From NCBI GenBank assembly GCA_026419785.1, contig JAODTK010000554.1, forward strand, positions 101,001-165,000: a DNA stretch of 64,000 nucleotides, read 5' to 3'. This document shows, piece by piece, positions 1 to 13,900 of the stretch. The stretch comes from Sclerodactyla briareus (taxonomy: Eukaryota; Echinodermata; Holothuroidea; Dendrochirotida; Sclerodactylidae). The notes beneath the pieces were generated by a model. The model saw nothing but the letters and a program-made list of their open reading frames with translations, did no database searches and was not told the DNA's origin. The stretch's first letter is position 1. Each line of letters opens with the position of its first letter. A program made the position numbers and the translations under genes.

Positions 1-2828
1 ATGAAACTTTAAGATAGAATACATAGGAGTGGGAGGTATCCGGATAGGATGTATGTCGTGGTTGGTAGGGAAAAAAAAGGGGGTTCCAACAGTCCAAGCG
101 TATTAAATTTACCAATGCAATACGAGTAATAAAACCTATAAGTCCGCGATGAGGCATTGCACTGAGCCGCATCTACGCAAATGGGGGGATTTCCATATGG
201 AAAATCCTCATAAAGGATCGTCACTAGGAACATTTGTTTGGACAGATAAATATGATGGACGTTTCTCGTCTCCTAAGTTTATTCCCTGTAAGGAAACATA
301 AGCATGGTTTCCGCAAAACGCGATTTTGCATCAGTCCGCATGCCGTATTCACACATTCACACTATGTTGATGATGTACTGTTGAGCGTCAACGGGGCAAG
401 CACTCTAACAGAAAACAAACGGACCAACAAAACAAAGGCTTACAGAAAGTACAAAATAAGTAAGAAATGTGGCTTGTGTTCGGGGAGTGTTAAATGACCT
501 GATGATAGAGGGGAATTCAATTCTGGGCCACAACTTGAAAACAGATCGGGTTAAATGAGATGTTGCATCCGGTACGGGTGGTGGGAACTAAAAGTATGCT
601 CATGGAGCGGCGGGGGTATTAACCGCGGTTTTTATTCCACGTTATTTTCACCGCCATTATTTTGGTTGTAAACATTCCATTCGGATGATTATATTTTTTC
701 CAGGAAGAGTAAACTTCTTTCAGGGGTTTCTAGTTCTAGTTGACATCCTTTCATATCAAATTTTCTTAATTATTTTTCAACTTATATGAAGAAAATTCTT
801 GTGAAAAACAAAGAAGTGAACACGAAACGAAATAAGGCCGAGCAATCAAACGAGTTTACTCTTTCAACTCTCGTACACAGGTCGCTCAAAGTGCACAGAG
901 AGCCAAAAAACCAAGCGTCAGTTAAATGGCCACCTAGTCTGCAATTAGGGAGAAAGTTTCATTTCACCCTAGTCATATTTCGTAATCTATAATTTTGCTC
1001 GTTACTCTGCGCAGGCCTGATTAGGGGTTGCTGGTGGCGGCTCTGAGCATACAAAATAGTTGAATACCGTACACGCCACTGCAGGTTCCCCTCCGACTCA
1101 TATTCATATTTACATCGGTGTAAAATCGTGCGATAGTGTGAATTTGAGTCGACACTCGATCCGGTGAACAACTGAGTAATTTATCAGTGAGAATCAGATT
1201 AAATGTATGTGGTCATATTTGATGAATCGAACCATGGATCGGTTCCCATCAGTATCCCTGATAGCCATAATAAATCGAGAATCAGAACGCACCTTCAGCG
1301 TCCGAATTATAAGTATACACATCGCCGATTTCCCCGCCAGGGGCGACACATCACACACCGGAGCTGTACCGGGGTAATTTCGCGCGATATCAGTTTATTG
1401 TTCTCCGTCTCTCAATGACAATTTTCCGATATGGCACTATTTGAAACTCGTTAGCCTTGTCACTAAGTACTACGACATAATCAATAACACTCGATAAGAA
1501 TTGACGCGTGGGTTCACCTTGGACGGCCAACCTACTTCACCTCTGGTAGAACTTAAAAAAAAGAAGGAACTCAGACAGTGAAATGCATAGATAGGCAGAA
1601 CACCGCCATCTATATTTCTCTATTTGTTGGTCTTGAGAAAAAACACGTCTGAACTATTAGCTATTAGTATGTTTGGCCGACGTTCTGAGGGGGAGGAAAA
1701 CCTGGCCATTCTGAAATCACGGAACTATGTATCTATGGTTACCATATATAGTGTCCTCCATGAACTGCTCAGACTTTCGGACAGTTCGCCGAGAATTTCG
1801 GGCAAACGTGGCCCGTACAAGTCATCAGCTGAACCTATAATAACCTTCCACAATCCGGTTATCAGAAGCAACGGAAAGCACGTTTTCGCCTAATTCTACT
1901 TGGAAAACGGGAAAAGTCCACCTCATTCTTCTTGATGTATGATAGCACGGAGTATGAATGACCACCCGGTTTAACGGCATGAGCTGAGACATTTTAATAT
2001 AAAAAAAAATATCAATGTCGTTAATCTAGCTATGATTGATTCCAGATTTGGGAATGCGTGCCTCAGATGAGCACGCACACACACGTGCGTTCAACATGTA
2101 TCACTCTCGAACTGAGAAAAGAAAAGAAAAAACGCGCGGTGGAAAATGGGAAACAATTTGGGCGCCACCAGCACCAGTTAATGCAAACAAAGAGAACTCT
2201 TTAGTCATAGCAGGGGAGCAGGCTTTTCGCCGCATATCACGTCAGTTATTTTATATATTATCATATATTTCTTTAAGCACGCAAACATTTGCCTGTGGTG
2301 ACCACAGTCAAAGTCAAACACCAACGTGTACGAACGGCATGAATAGTCGAGTGAAGGAAATCGTATCGTGTAAATGAAACGTAATAAACTTCTGCTCAAA
2401 CAAATCCATTTCCGGTAAAAATCGCGCTTTCTTTATTTAGCTCGTTTAGTTCAGAGGCAGTCTAGATTACGTTCCACTAAGGTATTCCCTGATTGGCTAT
2501 CCGTATTCTATTGAATTGAATGTGGGAAAAATGAGTAGCTTTAAGAGACTGAAATCCTGAAAGAAACACTACTCATATATAAACGCAGTGTATAATAGGC
2601 ATTGCAGACAATCTTTCCACTTATTGCTCCCTTCCAGAGTTAGGTGCATTTAAAACTTGGAGATGGGCGCCGCCATTATCCCCTCAAATAAATGGCAAGA
2701 GACGTGAACCATCCCATTATGATGTCACAACATAACCCTACCATCAGGGATTTAATGTAGTTCTTTATTTTTCATTACCTTATGATATAAGCACTAATGA
2801 GCATTCCTATTGCACGTTTTTCCAATGA
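1..2828. other. Unassigned AT-rich DNA, no gene seen
   Basis: Open frames here are all under about 115 codons, overlap each other on both strands, and contain no domain or motif I recognise. There are no long microsatellites and no obvious inverted termini. Intergenic or intronic DNA of a metazoan genome is the simplest reading. Confidence 0.6.
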
Positions 2829-3023
2829 TTTACTGAAGTATATACTGTGGATCATGAAATTAACACTAAATTGGCCGAAAATTATGTACACTATTTTGAA
2901 ATATTTGACAACAAATTTAATAAAAACAGAACCTTTTATAACTACAAGGAGTTGAGTGAAAGCAGAATCAATTATCAAATGGCCGACCTTGCTGAACATC
3001 AAACTGCATATCTCGGAAAGTAA
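2829..3023 (+). other. 64-codon open stretch without ATG, unassigned
   Basis: This frame is open from the codon after an in-frame TGA up to TAA at 3021-3023. Its translation is polar and evenly mixed (it contains KLAENYVHYFEIFDN and ADLAEHQTAYLGK), which looks more protein-like than the neighbouring frames. It has no start codon. A pyrimidine-rich stretch and an AG lie just upstream, so a terminal exon or an old transposon tail is conceivable. I do not recognise the family, and chance openness is quite possible. Confidence 0.15.
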
Positions 3024-3434
3024 ACAATATTTTTCGATCAAATTTGCGGAAGATGTTAATTGAACGTTGGTCTTTTATTTGACATTGTTAGTCATGTTCA
3101 TCAAATCAGACTTACATGCTCGGGCAACATTACGGGGAAAAATGGAAAGTGCACTTCAGTTTGAGGTATAGGTCGTCCACACTGGAAGCACGGAGCTACA
3201 CCCACTGACCTAATTGTCTGCAGGTATATAGGGCCATTGGAAAGCGTGGTGGGAAACATGCTCGTGACACAACCTATATATCTTCCGCCAGTTTTCGAGG
3301 TCACCCCGCTAACTTGAACAATGTTTTTGCCGCACCGATGTACCAGACCGAATAATGATGTGAATAAAGTTTGAATTTAGAGCTGTAAAGAACCAACTTC
3401 ACCATAAGGGATGTAATGATTACGCGGTTTTAAA

Positions 3435-3615
3435 AGGCCGCGGATTCTTACAGTTTTACAGGCAGTTCGCAGTTTTGGGCCCTGCCCAGGGAAGATAAAG
3501 CCCCGGCTTAGCAAAGCCCGCTTGACAGTTATGAAATAGGTCGATAGGGCTAAGCGCTGTATCACTGGCACTTTGTTTGCGATAATGTTTCAAATTTCGG
3601 AACAAGATTGGTACC
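3435..3615. repeat. Diverged interspersed repeat, copy 1 (pair with 15070-15235)
   Basis: The segment aligns over about 170 bp with 15070-15235 in the same orientation. Shared blocks include the run TTTGTTTGCGATAATGTTTC, a GGGCCC-plus-GGGA..ATAAA block, and a TAGG(T/C)CGAT(A/G)GGGCT block. Identity is moderate with small indels. I do not recognise the family. Confidence 0.65.
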
Positions 3616-5618
3616 GGTGGACAGCCTTCTCCGTAACCATGGCGGGGTTATTCATCACCAACTAGGGGTACATCATCGGTGTAAAAGGCTGCGAAGCCTA
3701 GGCTAACAGACAGGTTTACCAACGTTCCACATCGCCTTTCACAACCATATAGATTTTCGGAATCTAGATTTCATGACCATTTTCTGGTGGGAATCGTCAA
3801 CGTGTTTCTAGCTTTATTCATTTATTTATTCATGATGGTCAGTGTTATCAGTGGCTAGTAGTACCTACTGACCTACGGGTTGTTTAGGGCCGGATTTAAG
3901 GTTGAGGCTCATTGAATGGTCATAGTGAGCTACTGCTGTGTGGAAATTTGCAAAATGCTTTTCTTCCCACCGTTGGAACATCATCATACTCAGGCAATGT
4001 TATCATTATAGATCAGTATCTATCAGTTTATGGTTGTTCGAGAATTTGGGGAAAATCTTTGGAGTATCATACTAACACAACTCTTCAATGTGTAAATGTC
4101 GCCCGAATTTTTCATTTATTTTCCTTGAACAGAATCGCTCCTGAAAAAATAAAATGTTGGTCTGAATTCTGCACCTTCCGTGCTCTAGTCTGCTAGTACT
4201 ACTTCTCCTTTCTTTTCGGCCCTACATTATTTATTTGTTCACATTTTAGGATCTTTTTAACGTAAACTTTTTATTCAAGCTCTTTATGGGCATTCTGATC
4301 CTGGTTTTCGATACGTCAATGGGTAAACCATAGGCTACACCGTTTCGGGAATGTGAACATCTGCTCCTATATTTTCGCGTGTAAAATAAGGTGTTACTAA
4401 TAACATAGTGTTTGGTTTCGATCCAATTGGCATTTGTTCACCTGTTTAGAGAACCAATGCGTGATTACCAAATCGTGCTCAGAAAACATTCATTTTCCAT
4501 AAGGGAATGGGTGTAGGTGGACTTCAGAGTGATAAAGAAAGCAAAGCCATGCTCAGTTGAGAAAATTCTCTGTAGTTGGTTTACATGGAATACACGCTGA
4601 AGCATTTTCCAAAAAAAAGGAAAAATAAAATCACTAAACACTACCGGTATTCCACATGACTTTATAACTTTTAGGGAATTGACATTGCGTTCTAACTCGC
4701 TAAAAAAGAGACGTTGAAGTAGTGTATGAAAAGCGTGTGATATGAACACATCTGACAACACATTCAGTGTGGAAGTTAAATTTATAACTTTCGTGGGTCA
4801 GAAACAAAAGAAAAAACGGCGATTGGAAGGCGGGTTCTCTACTGTAAAACCTGAACACGATTATTACATTCGTGGTGATGGTTAGTTGAAGACTGTAACT
4901 GTCAAATATTGCGCTACCGTTCAAGCCGCTTTGTGCTCCAAGTCGTGTAATCCCACTCATGAACGCGTGGCCTTACATTGGCCCAAATGTCATGATTTTA
5001 TTGGGAAATAAAAATTGCTGGTGTGATTTGACTTGAGCTAAATATTGCTGACGTGTAGCCTTTTGTCAGTATATCATGCGTTGTGAAGTCTTGAAATGCA
5101 CATATATCCAGAAATACCGCGTCCTCCCGCGACGAGCCTGAGATTGATTGCTCTTTCCCTTACTACCAACAAATTCCCCCTGAAACAATCACAAGAAATG
5201 AACGATATTAGGGAATATATTATGGTACCATTATAAACAAGTAGAAATGTGGCCTAACCTCGATGCGCATAAACCATTCCGTAAGCCCGCCCACCAACAG
5301 AGTAAATAAACATTGACTCTGAGTTCGCGAGCGCGGGAGTTGAGGGGTGACGAGAAGGGAGATAATTTATCCGCGGAAATTTCTAGGGAAAGTTTCACGA
5401 CTGACGACAGGGGGTGGAAGGTTAAATGGCCGATAAATGTGTAATTAAATCCCCCCGCCTTCGGTTGAAAATAAAGTTAAGGCCGACCTCTGTGTTTATG
5501 CTTCCTGGTAGAAGGATATATGTATTATTGTGTAAACACATATACCAGGGCATTTCCAAGGCGATCTCCAAAATAAAGAGAACTATGATTGATGAGTAAA
5601 CTCGATATGTAATGCACG
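3616..5618. other. Unassigned DNA, no gene seen
   Basis: Only short overlapping frames on both strands are present, with no recognisable domain. The two reverse-strand frames between 4465 and 4960 are hydrophobic but overlap each other out of frame and resemble nothing I know. Confidence 0.5.
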
Positions 5619-5649
5619 TATATATATATATATAATATATATATATAAT

Positions 5650-5682
<33 letters not shown>

Positions 5683-5763
5683 CTATATATATATATATAG
5701 ATATATATATATATATCTATATATATATATATATATCTATATATATATATATTATATATATAT
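5619..5763. repeat. (AT)n microsatellite
   Basis: About 145 bp of alternating AT, interrupted by single A or C shifts (AATAT, TCTATA). The Tyr/Ile-rich frame across it is an artefact of the repeat. Confidence 0.97.
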
Positions 5764-8700
5764 CGTGATGACAAGCAACTTTATAGAAAAATTTCCAGGT
5801 TTTATAGAAAATGTTGATTCTTTGTGTATTCCAAGTATTATGACCATTACGCTCTATACCATATTATTATTTCTCTCTGTTACTAGTGAGGTCTGTTCAG
5901 AAACAGGAGAACGAAATATAAAAGGATAAAGGCGGAGGAAGACGGAGAGGAGGAACCGAAGAAAAAAGGATCGCATCACGTGACGAGGTGGCAAATCGAG
6001 ACCCAACAGCAGTCATGACCTTCCTTCATACTGGAGAGTACTCGGTGGACGGACCTGACAGAATAATTAGTTTAGCGGGGCAGTGCTAGTGGCCGGTACT
6101 AATCTCTGGAGGCATGCAATAGGTAAAGCACAGACACGCAGAGAAAGTTGAAGCTGATGGGAATTCAGACGCACATGCTCCTAACATTGGAAGGCACGCT
6201 GTTTGTTGTGTACGATAGCCTAATAGGCCTATATAGAACCCGTTTGCGTTATGACCCACTCTTCTTGTGAACACAGCGTTTAGCTTACACTGTAGGAGTT
6301 CTTTTTATACGAAAGTCATGATCGCACGTGAGAAAGTTTGATTTGAATTTCTACCTCGACCTTACAACAGGAAAATCCGAGGGAATTAATAGAATATTTG
6401 ACCGTTCAGAGCGAATAGCCGACCAAAACGTTTCAATTGGCAGCAAAACTAAACGCCAATACACACATAACATTTTATACTTTCACTCCACGATGTCCAC
6501 GAACATTTTATTCAAATTAACTAAAAGCTAGTACTGACGATAGTCAATTATTCACTGAACCAGATTATTTTTACCTGACTCTCGGGGTAACAATCCACCC
6601 TCTCAATGTAAGATTTGACGGAAATGATGAACATTTGACTACTTCACGAGTAAAAAGAATAATAGAATCGCAACTATGCGTGGTGGTTCCTTGCGGTATC
6701 TAATCTGCTTCTCAAAGCTTATTATCAAACGGCGAATTAAGCGTGGACTGAAAGGAATCTTCCAGCCCAGATTTGGGGGTGATGAATGAGTGAAACCGTC
6801 ACCCTGTATTACAATGATGCCAATTTGAGAGCTATGTGTGCACCAAGCCAAATAGTGATGATCACTGTGGATCTTCAGATGAATAAAACCAATCATATGC
6901 GCTGGACGCGTCCTCATCAACCCACTAACGCAGATACCGACATGCACTCTTATATTCGTTGTACGTTGTGACAAAATGTTGGTTTCTGGTTTTCCATTCA
7001 TATCCCAATTCATGAATACCTTCATTAATTCTGCATTCTGATTGGCCAAGAAGTTCGACTCGCCATTCGAACCCTCTCTATTTTGCATGAAGAAAATAGG
7101 GAGAATGTAAGTATGTATATGGAAATTTGATTGTTAGCTGGTGAGCAGCCCATTACTTACCATGTATCAGCCAGCACACGAAGTGAACTTGAAAAAAACA
7201 TATTAGCCTTTGTTTTGGATAGTTGCTATGGTGATACATTGTGTGGTCACAGCATCATGCTAATCGGCTCGGGGTTTCAACCTGCACGATGACGTCATCA
7301 TCGGTCTCGAATGCAACAAGAGACCTCGGTACCCTCGTATTTATCCCCTAATTCATGAGTCACTTCCGCTAATCCCATGGACCGTAATGTACGAACCATA
7401 ATTCGAATCAGTTCTGAAGTGAGGGAAATGGCGTTTATTTAAAAAAAAAAAAGTCGATGGTTGTCAACTTCAGAGGTGCTTCCTCACGCTGTCCAAACAA
7501 CGCAAACGCTGCGTAATCGTTGCTGAGCTACCGGGTGGGCAGGTAACTTATGACTGCTAAATGTTACTTCTCCTTCACATAAATACACAATAACATGAAG
7601 AGCGGATTCTTACTCTGTGATTGAAGTTATCTCTAGTTTCATTCGAAACGGCTCTATACCTCTTCCCGATACCTCTCTCCTAAAATCCGCCATTGCCCTC
7701 ATTTCTTATTCGCCCTAAGACAGAACATTAATTAACTACCTTCTCTAGCATGTTCCGCGCCGCCCCATTCATGATGAGAAATAGCATACGGTTTATCGGT
7801 TCTTAACAACGAACAGGGGAGTGGCAGACTTTGAATGTTGCTCGGTTGGCACAAAATTAGCGCCGAGGTCAAGAGGCCGTTAGTCAGTTAGTCGCGAGAC
7901 ATCTCTCACAGTCTTTGTCTAGGATTGAGATCACGGACAATAGTAGATGGTACACTCCATCTAATATTGCATCAATTGATTCAGATTCGAGAGAACGGGA
8001 AGGGGGTGTGGGCTTTCGAATCTCGCTCAGTTGGCGAGAACAGTGTTGTCCCATTTCTTTTACCAAAGATTGTGTGGAGGAAATACACGCATATAGCGAA
8101 AAAGGGGGAAACATCTTGGGAGGGTGCATGGTTAACATGAGACATCTGCGCTCCTCTCAATTATCGGGAAAGCGGGACGTGTTTTATTTTTTGCAAACAA
8201 ACATTTTGTAGATTGAGTCTTACCAGAGTGATTTTATTATCACCAGGGTAAGCGATAATATCATCCGAAATCCAGTATACTGTTGTATTGCTGATATCAA
8301 TCATCGAACAGTATGATCATATTTTACAGTTAACGTTTACATGTCATATGAAGGTCCTTCACCATGTAAACATATCCGGTTTTAAGACCCCGCCATGTCT
8401 CGCATTCAAATAATCAGACTCGTCCAATGACATAAGAATCGAACTCAAATGCTTCTCACGAGAAGTTAGTTTGAGAAGTTATGCTTCTGTTAGTATAATT
8501 AAATGATTTTGTATTAGGAATATGTATTATAATAATGTATATAGTAAATCTAAAAGGCCTCAGCTGGATTATTTAATGACAACATCCTGGAACACTTCCA
8601 TAAATCAAGCTCGTTGTATATTCTGTCTATAAATTATATTTGTAGACGCTCATGTAAATGAAATATAATAAGAAAGATGAACGCATCAATTGTCTCGCCT

Positions 8701-10026
8701 TTGTTTATGAGTTATGTAAAAACGCTATATACACCGTCACAGTGCGTTCATTTTAAATGACACGGCGGTGACATGATCTTTAAACTCCGTCGTCTGGGAT
8801 CTGGGAACATGAATGTCATTTCTAGGTTCCCTCGCCCACAATTAACGTCAATGTTTATATTATATCCAGTAATTAATGACTTACGTCATCGAGGCAATCA
8901 ACGGGTGGTAGTCAACATATCAGGGGTGTTAACACATTCGACATTTTCCAAACAAAGTCAAAAGGGTATTCTCAAATACATTTGTACATAAGCGTGTGGA
9001 AACAGATTATGCTGTCGATTCTTCACGAAAAAATAATTTTCAATCCGTACGATCAGTTGTGACTGTAGCTACGGTATAGTAGTGGGGAACACGACTCTAT
9101 ATATATTGTCAAAGAAACATACTTTGTGCTGCCATTTGACTTCGCTAGGCATTACATATTGAAACACTCTAAACAACAAGGTTGACAGTAACAGTATTAC
9201 ACAACAATAAACACTACACGATTAGCAGTTCCCAAAACTCGTTGCGGGAGGTGGTACTGTGCAGCAGTTTAGCAGTTCCAAACGTTTTAGAGTGGTTATT
9301 TCTTGAAAACGACTAATGCGCCAAAAGGGAAGAAAAAAAAAAAAAACGTTTGTCGTGGGCCCGCGATAAGCGAGTTATTTTATCCGTAACTGTTCAACGC
9401 AGCGTTATGGCTCAATGAGCGGATGATGAGTCTTTCATTACCCTGTTTTGTCTAAGGCAGTCTTGTAATCATTTTTGTTTTTTTCTTATTGTATTTTTCC
9501 ACACTTGTTTGAAATAACTGCTCCTCCTACATAATAAAGCTCCATTCAGCCTTTGAAATATTCGAGAAAATAATCATCAATGATATTGAAAAAGAATGCC
9601 ATAGTTCGATACCTCATCTAAAAGAAAATCTCCAGTCCAAATTACAACACACTCACATCATTTCTATTAGAGAAAATGGGTGATCATAAAGTTAACGAAG
9701 TTTCTGAAAAGTCCTGTCTGGCCGTACAACTATGTTTGATTTCGCCGAGAGGACCTTTCCACGAAATTACAAATTGTGACATACCGTAATACTATCGTTT
9801 CAACATATTTGCTAAAAAAATGGCTTCTCCTTCTAGAAATCGAAAAACTTGGATTTTGTCATAGTAGGTCAGTATATAATTTTGACTAGAGATATCTATT
9901 GGGTGTCCAGGGAGTTTGAGTCAAGGCTATTTAAGGGAACTTTTGGGTTTAACAGTCAATACTCTTCTCCTATAGAGATTACATGAACAATGGTGCAAAG
10001 GAGTTCAAAGGTCAAGTAGGTGTCGG
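5764..10026. other. Unassigned DNA, no gene seen
   Basis: The longest frame is 149 codons on the reverse strand (6639-7088) and matches no family I know. There are A-runs near 7441 and 9335. No splice-like or domain evidence supports a gene. Confidence 0.5.
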
Positions 10027-10050
10027 TTTTTTTTTTTTTTTTTTTTTTTT
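10027..10050. repeat. poly-T tract (24 T)
   Basis: An uninterrupted run of 24 T. Read from the reverse strand it could be the poly-A tail of a retroposed sequence, but I could not identify a body beside it. Confidence 0.9.
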
Positions 10051-10739
10051 GCGAATAATTGCACTGTGCCTCTTTCACATTCAAAGTCAGACGATCACGA
10101 AAATTGATTTGCATTTATGAAGGACCAACGCTTCATTGTGTTCAGGGAACTCAGTTTGGCTGAGGGTATTTCGAGGAACGAATACCCCCCCCCCACCGCC
10201 AAAATTACGCGGATGTATTCCTTTCTTCTATCTTGGGGTGGGAACAATATGTAAATATGATTTTGGTTCCAGTTTCATGTTCGTTTTAGGATTTAGCAGT
10301 GGATGAACAGCTCAAGCGGTCGATAAAGTGATGCTGTTCGCCCGATCGTCAGGTCCGTCCCTAAATTCAAACGGTGAAAATCAAGGTACGATGCAATGTC
10401 CATGTGGAGGTTACACGGTAATTCATTCCAAGGCCATTAAGTGTCATTATCAGGCCAATTCGATAATTTATGCTAAATTCACAACAGACCATTTCGAAGT
10501 CATCCGAAGTCATCAAGGCGACGTTGTGGATCTGCCACATGCCAATATTGTGGAACCTATTGATCATGTTGATTGCATCTCTGATTTCGAAATGTCTCGT
10601 ACGCGCTCCTGTACATGCTATTAGTTTCTACTAATCACACTAAGCGCCATAGCTCTCATTGGGTCCTCTCTGTCGGTCCGCTTCAAGTTACCACTTATAC
10701 TGGCTCAATATCTCAAGCGAGCTATTTGATTTCACTCCC

Positions 10740-11112
10740 GACCGATAATAAATAACTTAGGACGATGACACGACACAAAATCATTCACAAAGAGGGAGAG
10801 GGTAGATTCATAACGCTTGCTATAGTTTATACTGTCAATCAGTTAACCAATCCCCGGTCATTCTTGTAATCCTAGAGATCGGATTCGATGAATCCAAATA
10901 GCCCGTATTGTTATTCCCAATCGGCCGTGATATCGGGTAATAACGCGCGCGCTTACATGTACAATACATACAAATAATGTCATATTCTAAAACTATACCA
11001 TTAAACGCCTCCTCGCAATTATCCGCTGGGTCGTCGGAATTTCAACGCGAGGTCCATAAATTCAGCTAGATGAATTACGAATCTGTTTCGATTAAGGACG
11101 CTGAAGATGAAT
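10740..11112. repeat. Diverged interspersed repeat, copy 1 (pair with 22895-23302)
   Basis: About 370 bp aligns in the same orientation with 22895-23302. Shared words, in order, are CCGATAATAAA.AACTAGGA-like, CATTCTTGTAAT.CC, AGCCCGTATTGTT, GTAATAACG, CCATTAAA and GATGA.AAATGAC. The order and spacing are kept although identity is only moderate. This indicates a dispersed repeat family or an old duplication. Confidence 0.65.
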
Positions 11113-11459
11113 GACCCGGTCGAAGCGAAGAACACGATATATCAAATCGTATATCCATTATTGCTCGCCACTACCAGTACAGTGAACATATGGAGGAATT
11201 CAAACACCTGGAGATATCGGTGAAGTAATGTCATGTGTATGCATGGCTTGCCGTACATCATAATTTGGATTATGTAAATTGATTGACTGTTAATGTTCGG
11301 AGCCATACGTGTTTCACATTCGCTAGTGTTTCGAAGCACTTTGCGGATACCACCCCTACTACCCCTACGAATCATAACACTCCGGCAACCCCATCTTCTA
11401 GTCAAGTATACGTCGAGTATATGGTTGAAGCTCAAGATTCCTTGGTACGTAGAGACAAT

Positions 11460-11600
11460 GGGTTCACTAAATACTGTGTCCAGTAGCACAAAGCTGGTCA
11501 CACTTGTACGGGATTCGAACCCATAACTTTTGTTCTCTCGCATGCTGCTGAAAAAACAGCAGATGATAAGACCATCATAGACACAAAGGAAATACACCGT
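11460..11600 (-). repeat. Possible tRNA-like or SINE fragment with a B box
   Basis: The reverse strand carries GGGTTCGAATCCC at about 11510-11522, a perfect pol III B-box-like word and T-arm loop. I found no convincing A box at the right spacing, and the flanks do not fold into an acceptor stem, so this is not a tRNA gene. It may be the remnant head of a tRNA-derived SINE, or chance. Confidence 0.3.
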
Positions 11601-11698
11601 GCCTCACTTCTATTTGATTTCTCCCAAGCAACTTGGAAGGTGATACCACCCCAGGGAGTCATTTATCAGCATCTCACTAACGGAGAGGGGATGATCAC

Positions 11699-11712
11699 CC
11701 CCCCCCCCCCCT
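11699..11712. repeat. poly-C tract
   Basis: An uninterrupted C-run of more than ten, one of about nine in this window (others near 10187, 12761, 15590, 17716, 20678, 21218, 27060 and 38368). Confidence 0.9.
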
Positions 11713-13291
11713 CCCCAGAATAAAAAATATCTAGTGAATCGACACTTTCCGAGACAAGTTCCCAGTTCGGCGGACGTACATGGCTGCAAGTTGAATAGCA
11801 GGTCATCGGCCCGAATCATGCCATAATTCATTTAAAACCCTACTCCTTAAGTTCTTGTTCGCTGTTCAATTTAAATATAGACAAATAATGTTCAATTTTT
11901 GGGTTAATGAGAGAGAGAGTCAGACGGGAATAATTCCTATGACACAACCCCGATAACACAGCAACTCGGAGGCAAAGAGGAAAGAGTCCCTATAGACAGA
12001 TAGAACTCGCCCACATTACTGGCGGACCATGGACGAGTTCTGTGACCGCCGGTCGAGTCCTTTTTTATTAAAGCGGCGGAAATCACCAAATCAGCTAATC
12101 AATTTAGTAGTCCTCCTTTCAACGTTTCAAACCAACAACTTATTGTTCATAAAGTAGTGATTCTACACTTGGATGCCATACTGAAGTGAGGATCACCGTT
12201 CACCTCACGTTAATTGCCTAAGCATCCTGACAGCAATATCCTCATTAGCCTAGCTAAACTGGAATAACATTTATTGAGCAGAGGCTCAAATTACCTCAGT
12301 TTCCGAGCAGCCTCTGCAAATTGCTTGGACGTGAAGTGAAGTGCCTCGAATATCACAACCGACATGCAAAACATTGCACCGATCGTTGTTGAAGAATATC
12401 TACGAGATGTATAGAATCTTTCCGAGGAGTTTAAAGACCCGCGAACTGGGGTCCCTGTGTGGGAAACATTACAACTAACTAATATCTTGCCAAGAAGAGG
12501 GCCACCCATTAATAACAATCGCTCTTTTGTGAAGTCACTCTCGAAACCACGTGAGGACATTGCTGGTGATACCCAAACTCTCCAATTGGAGCAGGAGACA
12601 TTACAGGGCAGCTAAATAACTGTAAGGAACCTCAACAGCTGGTGGTGTGGTGGTTAACGAAAATGAAACAATAGCAAAAGAGAAGGTAACACCTGTTAGT
12701 GATTGAGTGTAGGAGGTAATTTATATGAAAGATAGGATACACCGGGTTAGTTACTGACCCCCCCCCCCCCCTCCCCTAAAGGAAACACTGAGTGAATTCC
12801 TGGGGTTAGCCCATCTAAGATTTGTTTTCCGTCGTCGATTGCTTTGTATGTTCATATTTTCGTCTAGCCTTTTCCGGTACTTACGCAAACACCAAACTAC
12901 TGGTTACAACAGTATAGGGGCATCACGCAACATGCACAAGCTCAAAGACCCGAGGATAAACCATCTTTGTCGACATTGTCAACAATCTGGATTCATCTTG
13001 CTCAGATGGCTTGAAAGTGTGACGGTTCCAATCTAGAACGGTTAGACAAAATGACCTTTGAAAGCATCTGTTAAGAACGCAAACCCGTCTGTAACTGGAA
13101 CCATTCGCTAATGATGATCTGGATTGACCATTGTTGCACTCAACAAAATCGGGTACTGGACGAGCTACAAGTTTATGGAAAAGCTCGAGTAGTCAATCGC
13201 ACCGGCCTTCTCTCCTCCAGTGTCGGCAAGTTGTTGAAAAAGAGCCGACACATTTGTCAATCGTCGATAGGCTTTGCAAATAGTAAGTCAG
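11713..13291. other. Unassigned DNA, no gene seen
   Basis: No recognisable coding sequence or element ends are visible. The stretch contains one further poly-C run near 12761. Confidence 0.5.
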
Positions 13292-13420
13292 GGAGTGAGT
13301 GAGTGAGTGAATTAATGAGTGAGTAAGTGAGTGAGTGAGTGAGTGAGTGAGTGAGTGAGTGAGTGAGTGAGTGAATTAATGAGTGAGTAAGTGAGTGAGT
13401 GAGTGAGTCCGTCAGTCAGT
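13292..13420. repeat. (GAGT)n microsatellite with a higher-order unit
   Basis: The tract is a GAGT/GTGA tetranucleotide run. The interruption GAATTAATGAGTGAGTAAGT occurs twice, near 13309 and 13372, so the array also expanded as a longer compound unit. Confidence 0.95.
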
Positions 13421-13589
13421 AAATAAATAAAACTTCATTTCATACCAAAAGGGAAATTTTAAGCTCGCATGTACATATAAGACAAATACAAAATAATCAA
13501 AAGTAGAAAGACAGATACGAATGGCATACTTAAGAGTTCATAGTATCAAAGTAAGAAAGTTCAAAGGAGTGATGAGTGAACAAATGTCA

Positions 13590-13900
13590 CATCATAAACT
13601 TGCACTTCGAAGCATTTAGATCCATCTGCCGAGATTTGTCCTCGACGGAACCTCGTCCAAATCTTATTGATGTCCACGCCTGTCATTAATGCATCCAATA
13701 GTTCCGTATAAGTGCAGTCATCAGCAAATATTCAAATGTTAGATCATTATTTGTTGTATCTTTGTATAAGGGGAACATGCAGCTGTGGTCTAGAACTGTA
13801 CCTGAGGTTCACCTCAAGAGGCTCACCTGAACAATGGTGCTACCCATATAACCAATGAAATTATCCAGACTAATTATTCGCCCTCAGAATTTGACAAGTC
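13590..13900 (-). pseudogene. Non-LTR retrotransposon RT remnant (palm region)
   Basis: The reverse strand encodes FADDCTYTELLDALM, with the catalytic FADD at 13717-13728. This matches the RT active site of LINE-type elements, in which an Ala-Asp-Asp core coordinates metal. After a frameshift the downstream text reads QMDLNASKCKFM, the usual 'N..KCK' block some 40 residues after the active site. Upstream, broken frames retain traces of the GxPQG..LGP block (GEPQVQF, then GPQLHV-like text). Several stops and frame changes show it is inactive. It lies next to the GAGT microsatellite and downstream, on the same strand, of another possible LINE piece at 14363-14608. The clade is not certain; Jockey/CR1-like is my guess. 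Confidence 0.72.

Noticed and set aside
5583-5774. Tyr/Ile-repeat frame
   Set aside because: Translation of the (AT)n microsatellite.
6639-7088. 149-codon reverse-strand frame
   Set aside because: No recognisable motif, and a second frame overlaps on the other strand. Length is within chance expectation for 64 kb.
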